Positions 34,928-43,005 of a DNA stretch of 64,000 bases are shown here, piece by piece (position 1 is the stretch's first letter; every line of letters begins with the position of its first letter). The stretch spans positions 62,001 to 126,000 of the forward strand of contig CANMCE010000010.1 in assembly GCA_947496235.1 (NCBI GenBank). Reading direction: 5' to 3'. Source of the DNA: an uncultured Glaciecola sp. GTDB taxonomy: Bacteria > Pseudomonadota > Gammaproteobacteria > Enterobacterales > Alteromonadaceae. Below the pieces are notes generated by a model. That model searched no databases. It saw nothing but the letters and a program-made list of their open reading frames with translations, and was not told where the DNA came from. Made by a program: the position numbers and the translations under genes.

Positions 34928-35851
34928 TCATTCCGTTGGTATCTCTATTGTCAGCGAAATTTCATCTCCATTTCGCAATAATTGTAAATCTAGCCATTCT
35001 TCGCTTTGTAGCAGCCTTACAGCTTCAATAGCTTCTTCAGGATTTGACAAATCTAGGCCATTTAGTTCGGTAATAATATCGCCATTTTCTAGCCCTACAG
35101 CTTCAAAAAACTCTGGTTTATTGCCGGGCGCTACTTTATAGCCAACCAAACCCTCATTATTTTGCTCAGGGGATAGTCGAATGAATTCAGAAAAGGATGC
35201 AGGGGAGGCTCTTACTTGATCACGAATATCTCTGACATCATCTTGGTCTAATTGTGGGTTTTGATTTCGTGATTGTTGAGTTTGTTGGCGGTTTTGTTCA
35301 ATTCGAGCGTTTGCTTCGTCATAATCTATCCCTTCTAGCATGAGGGTTTCTCGAACTTGGCGGTTCTTTATGATGACTCTGTCTTTATATATTTCTTCGA
35401 GGGTGACGTTTGTACCTTCTATGGTATCGCCAATGGCATAGGTCGCTTGATTGTTTCTGTAAGCTATTACGGCTGCACCTTTGCCTTGTTCTGAGCTTGC
35501 GACTACGCCAGATAACAATAAATTTAGTTGGGTTTCTGGAGCTTCGGTAATTTCTTCAACCTTTTGCTGTGGCGGCGCTTGTTCAACGTCCCCAAAAAGA
35601 TTTAAATCTAGTAGTGCATTGAGGTTGGTTTTTGTTTGATCCGTCCCGATATTCTGACCACTATTAACTGAGGGTTGAAAATTGGCTGATTGAACTTCTG
35701 GTTGCGGAATGAGTGACCAAGTAAGTTTGGCGAGTACGGATAGCAGATAAATACTCAATAAAATAACCACCAAGAGGACAAGTTTAGTATCATGTCTTCT
35801 GTAGATTTGTTGGATGGGTTCAACTATCTGGGTATTGATGGTGCTACTCAC
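34928..35851 (-). CDS. gspC: type II secretion protein GspC
   Basis: First gene of the gsp operon, 307 residues. One transmembrane helix (about 24-46), a periplasmic homology-region domain (LNLLLSGVVASSEQGKGAAV) that binds the secretin, a Gln-rich linker (QQTQQSRNQNPQ) and a C-terminal PDZ domain (GLENGDIITELNGLDLSNP). Divergent from hslR; the 110-bp gap should hold the operon promoter. Confidence 0.94.
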   Translation of the reverse strand: MSSTINTQIVEPIQQIYRRHDTKLVLLVVILLSIYLLSVLAKLTWSLIPQPEVQSANFQPSVNSGQNIGTDQTKTNLNALLDLNLFGDVEQAPPQQKVEEITEAPETQLNLLLSGVVASSEQGKGAAVIAYRNNQATYAIGDTIEGTNVTLEEIYKDRVIIKNRQVRETLMLEGIDYDEANARIEQNRQQTQQSRNQNPQLDQDDVRDIRDQVRASPASFSEFIRLSPEQNNEGLVGYKVAPGNKPEFFEAVGLENGDIITELNGLDLSNPEEAIEAVRLLQSEEWLDLQLLRNGDEISLTIEIPTE

Positions 35852-35947
35852 TGAATTTTGGCTAATTTCCTAAGACTGCTTATCATATCGACTCCGAGCG
35901 GTATGAACAATAGCAAGAACACAATTGTGATGAAAGTTTAACAAATA

Positions 35948-35964
35948 TTGGAGATTTTGATTTG
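35948..35964 (+). promoter_or_regulatory. ribosome binding site and TTG start of hslR
   Basis: TTGGAG at 35948-35953 stands 8 nt before TTG at 35962. The protein then starts MAGQSRKQKS. The frame offers no ATG before the conserved core, so TTG is needed. Confidence 0.7.
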
Positions 35965-36387
35965 GCTGGACAGTCCAGGAAACAAAAATCACCCGCTGAG
36001 GATAATAAGCAAGTTCGGCTTGATAAATGGCTCTGGGCGGCCCGTTTTTGTAAAACACGCTCGATAGCAAGAGATTGGGTTCAGGCGGGCAAAGTCCACT
36101 ATAATGGACAAAGAGCAAAAGCCAGTAAGGTTGTGGAAGTGGGCGCCCAAATTAAAATTCCAGCCGGTTTTGATCAAAAAGTGATAGTTGTAGATAAAAT
36201 TGCAGATAAGCGACTCAGCGCTGAATTCGCGGTCCAATTATACACTGAAACTCAAGAGAGTATTGAGCGTCGAGAAACGAATAAACAGGCTCGGCAACTT
36301 AGTGCTTTTCATAGTCCTCGCCCTGACCAGAGGCCGGATAAAAAACAACGAAGACAAATTATAAAGATTAAGCATCAGGATTCATAA
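35962..36387 (+). CDS. hslR: heat-shock S4-domain protein Hsp15
   Basis: 141 residues. S4 RNA-binding domain VRLDKWLWAARFCKTRSIARDWVQAG; Hsp15 rescues 50S subunits carrying a stalled nascent chain. The basic C-terminal tail (RPDQRPDKKQRRQIIKIK) is typical. TTG start; codons 2-6 (AGQSR) come from a dispersed palindrome at 35966-35978. The stop overlaps the hslO ATG by 1 bp, as in the conserved hslR-hslO pair. Confidence 0.93.
   Translation: MAGQSRKQKSPAEDNKQVRLDKWLWAARFCKTRSIARDWVQAGKVHYNGQRAKASKVVEVGAQIKIPAGFDQKVIVVDKIADKRLSAEFAVQLYTETQESIERRETNKQARQLSAFHSPRPDQRPDKKQRRQIIKIKHQDS
35966..36005 (+). repeat. palindrome with distant box-like 9-mer at the start of hslR
   Basis: Exact CTGGACAGTCCAG at 35966-35978, codons 2-6 of hslR. 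TGAGGATAA (8 of 9 to TGTGGATAA) follows at 35997-36005 after 18 bp, twice the usual 9. Confidence 0.75.
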
Positions 36388-37286
36388 TGACAGATAAATT
36401 AACGCGATTTTTGTTTGATAATCACTCTGTACGAGGTGAAATCGTGCAATTGGAAGATTCATTCCAACAAATATTAGCAGCAAGCCAATACCCAGAAATT
36501 ATCGGTAATCTACTGGGTGAATTAATGGCGGCTTGCAGCTTGTTGACTGCGACACTGAAGTTTGAAGGAGAAATAACCCTGCAATTACAAGGTGAGGGTT
36601 ATGTTAAGTATGCAGTAATTCATGGAACTCATAATCAGGCGCTTAAAGGTGTCGCGCGGTGGGATAAAGAACTTACAGATCCACCTAGTGAATTTTCAAA
36701 GATGTTTGAAAAGGGCTTTTTGGCAATAACCATAACGCCGAAAGAGGGAGAACGATATCAGGGGATTGTTGCCCTAGATAAGGACAATCTTGGTGCTTGC
36801 TTGGAAAGCTATTTTGAGCAATCCGAACAGTTGCCCACAAAAGTTGTTCTTTTTGCTGATGCTGGACAGTCCAGGAAAGCTGGTGGAATTCTTTTGCAAA
36901 TCATTCCTACCTCCAGTGAAACCAGCAGCGCGGAGGAAAATCCCTCATTTCAACATCTAAGTGTGTTAGCCAATACGTTAACTTCAGATGAGCTTTTGCA
37001 TTTATCAGATTTAGACATTTTGCATCGTTTATACCATGAAGAAGAAGTTCGGTTAGTCGGGGAGAAAGAAGTTTCTTTTCGATGTGACTGTTCCAAGGCT
37101 AGAAGTGCTGTAGCGCTGCGAAATATAGACAAAGTCGAACTTCTCAATATTGTAGAGGAGGATGGGGCCGTTCGAATGAATTGCCAATTCTGTCATACAG
37201 AGTATTTGTTCGATAGTTTTGATATCGAAAGTATTCACAACGACAGTTATGATTTTTCGGACACCGCAAAAGATTCTAAACATTAG
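36387..37286 (+). CDS. hslO: redox-regulated holdase Hsp33
   Basis: 299 residues. Cytosolic chaperone activated by oxidation of a zinc-bound four-cysteine site: CDC (in FRCDCSKARS) and CQFC (in MNCQFCHTEY). The N-terminal chaperone domain begins MTDKLTRFLFDNHSVRGEIV, with EQLPTKVVLF and AGGILLQIIP around residue 150. A palindrome copy at 36862-36874 encodes AGQSR in the loop before GGILLQ, a position variable among homologues. Confidence 0.95.
   Translation: MTDKLTRFLFDNHSVRGEIVQLEDSFQQILAASQYPEIIGNLLGELMAACSLLTATLKFEGEITLQLQGEGYVKYAVIHGTHNQALKGVARWDKELTDPPSEFSKMFEKGFLAITITPKEGERYQGIVALDKDNLGACLESYFEQSEQLPTKVVLFADAGQSRKAGGILLQIIPTSSETSSAEENPSFQHLSVLANTLTSDELLHLSDLDILHRLYHEEEVRLVGEKEVSFRCDCSKARSAVALRNIDKVELLNIVEEDGAVRMNCQFCHTEYLFDSFDIESIHNDSYDFSDTAKDSKH
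36862..36874 (+). repeat. dispersed palindrome copy inside hslO
   Basis: Exact CTGGACAGTCCAG read as AGQSR. A weak 9-mer GGTGGAATT (5 of 9) follows 7 bp later. Confidence 0.85.
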
Positions 37287-37309
37287 TTGTTTGTATGTTT
37301 AATCGATTG

Positions 37310-37425
37310 CTGGACAGTCTAGTCAGTTTGATATGAAAAGATATGTGCTCTTATCTGCTTAGACTGTCCAGATATTTACCTTGCTTGGACAGTCCAGACA
37401 TTATCAGTCATTTTCATGTGGAAAA
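37310..37425. repeat. three palindrome copies in the hslO-envZ gap
   Basis: CTGGACAGTCTAG at 37310-37322, TTAGACTGTCCAG (minus) at 37359-37371 and TTGGACAGTCCAG at 37385-37397. TGTGGAAAA (7 of 9) lies at 37417-37425, 19 bp after the last copy. The array occupies most of the 150-bp gap between the convergent hslO and envZ genes. Confidence 0.85.
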
Positions 37426-37436
37426 AATGTAATTAA

Positions 37437-38756
37437 CTAGTGCTTAGAAAGCTGTCGGTTAGACATAAAGACTGGCAACGTAAACCCTGCCTCTAAGCCA
37501 CCATCTGAATGATTTGAAAAGGCAATTTGACCGCCATGTCCTTCGACTATCCGTTTTATTATTGCTAGACCTAAGCCTGAACCTTGAGAACCCCTTGCTT
37601 TGTCACCTTGTTCAAACGGATTAAACAGTTTTTCCATTTCACTATCGGCAATTCCATTTCCAAAATCTTTTACTGCAACATACAAGGTCCGTGTCTTTTC
37701 TGAAAACCTGCTCTTAATGACTATATCTGGACTTCCATATCGAAAAGCATTCTCGATAAGATTTTCAATTACGCGCTTAATGCTGATGAGTCTCACTTTT
37801 ACTTTAGGGGAATCTCGAAGATCAAGGGTAATATTATGATTTTCATCGAATCTTCTTAGTTCTGCTAGCTCTTCGATAATATGGTTGATTGAGACTAACG
37901 TAAGTTTCTCTTCCCTGTCTTGGCGGGCAAAATCGATAAACTGGTCAATTATCGCATTCATATCTTCGATATCGTGCTCTATCCCTTCCTTTATCCAATT
38001 GTGTTCGTCCGGTAACATTTCACTGGAAAGCCGAATACGCGTCAAAGGTGTGCGTAAATCGTGGGATATGCCCGCAGTCATTAGGTTCCTATCGGCTTCT
38101 AATTGTCGGATGTTAGCCGACATTTTATTAAACGCTTGAGTAACAGCAACCATCTCAGAACTGCCTTCTAAAGGAAGCGGTTCAGGAAACTTGCCATGGC
38201 CAACGTTGATTGCTGCTTTTTGTAACGCTTGTAAAGGACGATTTAATCTGCGAACAAATAACCATCCGCCGAATACACTTAACGCGCCAATCACAATGAA
38301 ATACATACTGAGTGGGGATACGTCCGTTTCTGCTATCCCTTCCAATGGTATAGATAACCATGTGTCTTTAGATTCATATGGTTTAATCCACACCATGTAA
38401 TCTTTACCTGGCTTAATTCGCACTTCTATGTTTTTGTTAAGCTTTTCAGAAATCTCTTGGGACATGTAGTCGTAGTAGGTGGCATTACTGATACCAGCGT
38501 GCATGGCACTTAAATTGTCATGAAAATCAATACCACTAACTTGTTTTAACTTGTATTTTTCTTCGTTTGATAAGGTGTCGACCCCACTTACCAACAAAGA
38601 TGAAAGTTGATTGGCTACTAGACTATTAATTTGTGAATAACTTGGATTAATAAAATAATGTGTCACCGAAAGATATGAAACTAACTGATTTATAAGCAAC
38701 AAACCGCCTATTAACATGGCGGTTTGAGCAAAAGTACTTTTCGGTGAGAAACGCAT
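37437..38756 (-). CDS. envZ: osmosensor histidine kinase EnvZ
   Basis: 439 residues. Two transmembrane helices flank a periplasmic segment, then HAMP, the dimerisation domain with phospho-acceptor His in GISHDLRTPLTRIRL, and the ATPase domain with N, G1 and G2 boxes (LIENAFRYG, DFGNGI, GSGLGLAI). 6 bp after ompR, so this is the classical ompB operon. Confidence 0.93.
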   Translation of the reverse strand: MRFSPKSTFAQTAMLIGGLLLINQLVSYLSVTHYFINPSYSQINSLVANQLSSLLVSGVDTLSNEEKYKLKQVSGIDFHDNLSAMHAGISNATYYDYMSQEISEKLNKNIEVRIKPGKDYMVWIKPYESKDTWLSIPLEGIAETDVSPLSMYFIVIGALSVFGGWLFVRRLNRPLQALQKAAINVGHGKFPEPLPLEGSSEMVAVTQAFNKMSANIRQLEADRNLMTAGISHDLRTPLTRIRLSSEMLPDEHNWIKEGIEHDIEDMNAIIDQFIDFARQDREEKLTLVSINHIIEELAELRRFDENHNITLDLRDSPKVKVRLISIKRVIENLIENAFRYGSPDIVIKSRFSEKTRTLYVAVKDFGNGIADSEMEKLFNPFEQGDKARGSQGSGLGLAIIKRIVEGHGGQIAFSNHSDGGLEAGFTLPVFMSNRQLSKH

Positions 38757-38762
38757 GATGGG

Positions 38763-39488
38763 TTAACTTGCCATTTCTCCGTCGGGGACGAATACATAGC
38801 CTAACCCCCAAACAGTTTGAATATACCGAGGATTAGCAGGATCTTCTTCCAACATGCGACGCAAACGGGAGACTTGAACATCAATGCTTCTTTCTAACGC
38901 ACTATAATCACGACCTCTGGCTAAATTCATTAATTTATCCCGAGAAAGGGGCTCTCTTGGATGAGTCACCAAAGATTTTAGTACTGCAAATTCACCACTA
39001 GTTAATGACATGTTTTTTTCTCCGTCATTCATTTCTCTAGTAGCAAGATTTAAACTGTATGTCCCAAACCTAACGATTTGCTCCGCCTGACTTGGAGCGC
39101 CTGGCGCTTCAGACGTTTTTCGTCTGAGAACGGCTTTCACTCTTGCTAGTAACTCCCTTGGATTAAAGGGTTTGGGTAAATAATCATCTGCACCCATTTC
39201 TAAGCCAATGATTCTGTCAACCTCATCGCCTTTAGCCGTGAGCATTATGATGGGAATTTCGTTTTCTTGTTGGCGAAGTCGTCTACAAATAGAAAGTCCA
39301 TCTTCATCAGGAAGCATTAAATCCAGAACCAAAAGATGAAAGTTTTCTCTTTCTAACAGTCTGTCCATTTGTTCACTGTTAGCCGCACTTCGTACTTGAT
39401 AACTTTGCTCTTGTAAATAACGTTCAAGTAGAGAGCGTAATCTCATGTCATCATCAACAACTAAGATTTTGGTCGTTTCTTGTCTCAT
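38763..39488 (-). CDS. ompR: response regulator OmpR
   Basis: 241 residues. Receiver domain with Asp56 in LVLDLMLPDEDG, conserved Lys in LPKPFNPREL, and a C-terminal winged helix (SRDKLMNLARGRDYSALERS, VSRLRRMLEEDP, VWGLGYVFVPDG). The linker and RGRDYSALERSIDVQ sequence are diagnostic of OmpR rather than other members. Controls porin genes with EnvZ. Confidence 0.95.
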   Translation of the reverse strand: MRQETTKILVVDDDMRLRSLLERYLQEQSYQVRSAANSEQMDRLLERENFHLLVLDLMLPDEDGLSICRRLRQQENEIPIIMLTAKGDEVDRIIGLEMGADDYLPKPFNPRELLARVKAVLRRKTSEAPGAPSQAEQIVRFGTYSLNLATREMNDGEKNMSLTSGEFAVLKSLVTHPREPLSRDKLMNLARGRDYSALERSIDVQVSRLRRMLEEDPANPRYIQTVWGLGYVFVPDGEMAS

Positions 39489-39578
39489 CTATACAATATC
39501 CAACTTTTCCATGCTGTTACTATATGGCAAAAAGTATGCTTAAGCCAAGCAAGTGATTGTATCATTTTGTTTCTAATA

Positions 39579-40481
39579 TCAATTATCTGCAACCCAATCC
39601 ACTTGAAATCCCGCCCTGCGCTTCTTCTCCATGAGCTCTTCTATCAATGGTGTTAAAATCAACTCCATGGCGAGCCCCATTTTTCCGCCTGGCACTACTA
39701 GTGTATTGACTCTAGACATAAACGCCCCATCAATCATTTGTAGCAAATAAGGGAAATTCACATTTCTCATTTCACGACGAAACCTAACGACGACAAAGCT
39801 TTCATCTTGTGATGGAATTTCCCGTGCACTAAACGGGTTCGAAGTATCCACTGTTGGTACGCGTTGGAAATTTATGTGAGTGCGAGAAAATTGTGGAGTT
39901 ATATATTGAAAATAGTCGTCCAAGCTTCTAACAATACTGCTCATTACGGCATCTCTTGAATGACCTCTGTCCGTCGTATCTCTAACAATTTTTTGAATCC
40001 ATTCAAGATTTACAATAGGGACCATGCCTACAAGCAAGTCAACATGCGCTGCTACATCATTGGTTTCGGTTTTAACCCCACCGTGTAAGCCTTCATAGAA
40101 CAATAAATCAGTGTTTTCTGGTAACGCCTGCCATGGCGTAAATGTTCCTGGCATTTGATTAAAAGGAACGGCTTCATCAAAAGTATGTAAATATTGTCGA
40201 AATTGACCTTGTCCTGACTGGCTATATTGCTGAAATAATTGTTCTAGCAACTCAAAATCGTTAGCTTTAGGACCAAAGTAACTGATATGCCTTCCTTGCT
40301 CTCTTGCTTTACGGATTTCAACTTCCATCTCAGGGCGAGTGAATCGATGAAAGCTATCACCGCCGACGGTTGCCGCGACAATTTTTAAGTTTCTAAAAAT
40401 ATGACGAATAGCATTTGTGGTCGTTGTTGTGCCGGCGCCTGAGGACCCGGTTATAGCAATAATTGGATGTTTTACTGACAT
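39579..40481 (-). CDS. prkB: PrkB-type phosphoribulokinase-like kinase
   Basis: 300 residues. P-loop GSSGAGTTTT at about 12-21, then VGGDSFHRF, YEGLHGG and the C-terminal MGLAMELILTPLIEELM. It belongs to the PRK/uridine kinase family, but the gammaproteobacterial PrkB branch lacks a Calvin cycle and its substrate is not established. A separate gene from ompR, with 90 bp between them. Confidence 0.87.
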   Translation of the reverse strand: MSVKHPIIAITGSSGAGTTTTTNAIRHIFRNLKIVAATVGGDSFHRFTRPEMEVEIRKAREQGRHISYFGPKANDFELLEQLFQQYSQSGQGQFRQYLHTFDEAVPFNQMPGTFTPWQALPENTDLLFYEGLHGGVKTETNDVAAHVDLLVGMVPIVNLEWIQKIVRDTTDRGHSRDAVMSSIVRSLDDYFQYITPQFSRTHINFQRVPTVDTSNPFSAREIPSQDESFVVVRFRREMRNVNFPYLLQMIDGAFMSRVNTLVVPGGKMGLAMELILTPLIEELMEKKRRAGFQVDWVADN

Positions 40482-40615
40482 GGCATAAGTAGCTTTTTTT
40501 CTACTTTTATACGGCTTGAGTAAACAGAGGTCAAGGTTTTTGTCTGGCGAGCAAACCGCCTTTTGTCGATTATTAAGCGCTTAGAGTAAGTAGGAATAAG
40601 CCTCTTGTCAGTTGT

Positions 40616-40686
40616 TTGGACAGTCTAGAAAAACTAAATGGAGATCTATTTTAGTTACTACAGTAGATACTTTTTGGACTGTCCAA
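40616..40686. repeat. two variant palindromes upstream of the Y1 transposase
   Basis: TTGGACAGTCTAG at 40616-40628 and TTGGACTGTCCAA at 40674-40686; both carry T at the outer position where most copies have C. They lie 146 and 88 bp before the transposase ATG. The rest of the 292-bp gap between prkB and the transposase holds no ORF and no clear terminator. Confidence 0.8.
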
Positions 40687-40773
40687 GTTTTCTTATTTGT
40701 TTCTTTAAATGATAAAAAACCGTTCAAGGGTACAGTTACTCAAATTTTTTACTCTTGTTAATCTGAACCCATT

Positions 40774-41682
40774 ATGACGATTGCAAGAAAATACCTAATA
40801 TCACTAGAGGATACTCGCTACTACCATGTTATCTCTCGAGTAGCGAGGCAGTCCTTTTTACTTGGAAAAGACTATCTTTCTGGAAAGTCTTTTGAGCACA
40901 GACGTGCCTGGGTGGAAAACAGAATGTCAACCTTGGCAGATGTTTTTGCAATTGATGTTCTATCCTACAGTATTATGCACAATCACACCCATCAAGTGCT
41001 ACACGTAAATGTAGAAAAAGCCCTTGCGCTAAGCGATGTCGAAGTACTTAAAAGATGGTCTTTTATTGGTAAGCTAGATAAGCTTTGCAAACAATATTTA
41101 AATCCTGAAGCACGGATTAAATTAGATGAATTTCAAATTGCTCATGTTCTTGACTGTGTTGACAAGTTCAGAAGTCAAATGACCAGTATTAGTTGTTATA
41201 TGCGATATCTAAACGAGCATATTGCCAAAAAAGCGAATAAAGAAGATGGCTGCAAAGGGCATTTTTGGGACGGGAGATTCAAGTCTCAAGCTATTTTAGA
41301 CATTGAGACCTTATTTCACTGTATGGCCTATGTAGATTTGAATCCTGTCAGGGCTGGATTCGAAACGAGTTTCCATGAAGCAAAATTCACCGGGGTTTTT
41401 CATCGTTTATACAAACAGCCGCAGCAAAAAACACTGCTTCCACTCTTTACTGCCAATCTTGAATGCCTAGAGAAAATAATCTCCAAGGTTACGCTAACTG
41501 AATATATTGCAATTTTGCTTGAGAAATCAGCGAAGATTAAAAGTGAGAAAGGAGTACCGAGTTCAGACCCCAGTTTAAACTTTGAAAAAATCTATGGAAA
41601 CGTGGCTGGAAGAGAGGAGAAGGTAGATAAATTTTTGGCTAAAATGAAAAGTAGGAGGGCTAAAAAAAGCCCTCCCCATTAA
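40774..41682 (+). CDS. Y1 (HUH) transposase, RAYT-like
   Basis: 302 residues, tyrosine transposase of the IS200/REP-associated superfamily. N-terminal YYHVISRVARQSFLLGKDY, HUH-type motif NHTHQVLHV (His71, His73), GHFWDGRFKSQAIL, and the putative catalytic Tyr186 in MAYVDLNPVRAG. In close relatives the motif is NHYH; here Thr replaces Tyr between the histidines. No left or right ends of a full IS200 element were found, so it looks like a stationary domesticated copy, as RAYTs are. The last codons overlap a GC-rich hairpin. Full length with no frameshift, so probably functional. Confidence 0.85.
   Translation: MTIARKYLISLEDTRYYHVISRVARQSFLLGKDYLSGKSFEHRRAWVENRMSTLADVFAIDVLSYSIMHNHTHQVLHVNVEKALALSDVEVLKRWSFIGKLDKLCKQYLNPEARIKLDEFQIAHVLDCVDKFRSQMTSISCYMRYLNEHIAKKANKEDGCKGHFWDGRFKSQAILDIETLFHCMAYVDLNPVRAGFETSFHEAKFTGVFHRLYKQPQQKTLLPLFTANLECLEKIISKVTLTEYIAILLEKSAKIKSEKGVPSSDPSLNFEKIYGNVAGREEKVDKFLAKMKSRRAKKSPPH
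41654..41675. terminator. hairpin at the end of the transposase gene
   Basis: GGAGGGC (41654-41660), an 8-nt A-rich loop, and GCCCTCC (41669-41675) form a 7-bp GC-only stem spanning codons before the stop at 41680. It lies 20 bp beyond the purD stop, so on the minus strand it may terminate purHD; there the stem is followed by TACTTTTC. Confidence 0.55.
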
Positions 41683-41694
41683 ATTATTAATAGC

Positions 41695-42990
41695 CTAACT
41701 ATTGTCAGACTTTTCTCTTGCGATGGCTCGGTAACCTATGTCAGTTCTACAAAACATGTTGTGCCAAGAAATTTTCTTTATTTCCGCGTAAGCGCGCGCT
41801 TGAGCTTCAGTTACTGTATCTCCCAAGCTTGTGACACATAAAACTCGACCACCATTGGTTAATAAACCTTCTTCTCGCATGATTGTTGCAGCGTGGAAGA
41901 CCTTAGTATTGGTTTCGTCAACATCTTCAAGACCAGAAATCAATTTACCTGTAGGATAATCCCAAGGATATCCACCTGCTGCGAGCACAACACCCACAGC
42001 TGCTCTTGGATCAAATTCAATTTCGCATTCATCTAATTTGCCTTGGCAAGCCTTCAGACATAACTCCGCAAGATCTGATTTTAATCGCATCATAATAGGC
42101 TGAGTTTCAGGATCACCACATCGACAATTAAATTCTATGACTTTAGGATCTCCATTCTGATCAATCATTAGACCCGCATATAGAAACCCTTTATACGGGG
42201 TTCCTTCGGAAATCATTCCTTCCATCGTAGGTAGGATAACTTGCTGCATAATCTTGTCATGTATTTCCGGAGTGACCACAGGGGCAGGAGAATAAGCGCC
42301 CATTCCACCCGTGTTAGGTCCTTTGTCTTGATTGTAAGCACGCTTATGATCTTGACTTGTTGCTAGAGGCAATACATTTTGGCCATCACACATAACAATG
42401 AAACTAGCTTCTTCGCCTTCCAAAAATTCTTCAACAACGACCCTGCTACCTGCATCACCGAATTTATTTTCGGACAACATATCTTGAATAGCATCGATTG
42501 CTTCTTTTTCAGTCATAGCAACGATTACGCCCTTTCCTGCAGCCAATCCATCCGCTTTTATAACGATGGGAGCCCCTTTTATTTTCACATAATTGATGGC
42601 TTTTTCTTCGTCGTCAAAGGTCTGGTATTCAGCTGTTGGAATTTTATATTTTGCAAGAAAATCCTTACAAAATGACTTTGAGGATTCTAGTTGAGCAGCT
42701 GCCTGAGTTGGTCCAAAAATTAAAGCATCATTTTCTTCGAAGTAATCGACGATTCCGCGGGCAAGGGGATCTTCTGGTCCAACAACGGTTAGTTCTATGC
42801 CTAGCTCTTTTACTTGTTTGAGAAGAGTTTCTTTGTCATATTCAAAAAGTCTAATGCGAGTTACTTTTGGTTCTTGTTCAATCCCCGAATTTGCGAATGC
42901 TACATAAACTTGCTCTACATTAGGTGATTTGGCAAGACTGTAGGCTAATGCATGTTCCCGCCCACCACGGCCGATGACCAAAACTTTCAT
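41695..42990 (-). CDS. purD: phosphoribosylamine-glycine ligase PurD
   Basis: Second step of purine synthesis (GAR synthetase). 431 residues, ATP-grasp fold: MKVLVIGRGGREHALAY at the start, ATP-binding VIKADGLAAGKGVIVA, DHKRAYNQDKGPNTGGMGAY, and metal site EFNCRCGDPETQ. GGAG lies before the ATG. 15 bp after purH, one operon. Confidence 0.97.
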   Translation of the reverse strand: MKVLVIGRGGREHALAYSLAKSPNVEQVYVAFANSGIEQEPKVTRIRLFEYDKETLLKQVKELGIELTVVGPEDPLARGIVDYFEENDALIFGPTQAAAQLESSKSFCKDFLAKYKIPTAEYQTFDDEEKAINYVKIKGAPIVIKADGLAAGKGVIVAMTEKEAIDAIQDMLSENKFGDAGSRVVVEEFLEGEEASFIVMCDGQNVLPLATSQDHKRAYNQDKGPNTGGMGAYSPAPVVTPEIHDKIMQQVILPTMEGMISEGTPYKGFLYAGLMIDQNGDPKVIEFNCRCGDPETQPIMMRLKSDLAELCLKACQGKLDECEIEFDPRAAVGVVLAAGGYPWDYPTGKLISGLEDVDETNTKVFHAATIMREEGLLTNGGRVLCVTSLGDTVTEAQARAYAEIKKISWHNMFCRTDIGYRAIAREKSDNS

Positions 42991-43005
42991 CTGTGATTCT
43001 CCATA

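Noticed and set aside
40482-41694. Complete IS200/IS605 element
   Set aside because: No subterminal hairpin pair, no tnpB, and no clear ends around the Y1 gene; it looks like a lone RAYT-type gene.
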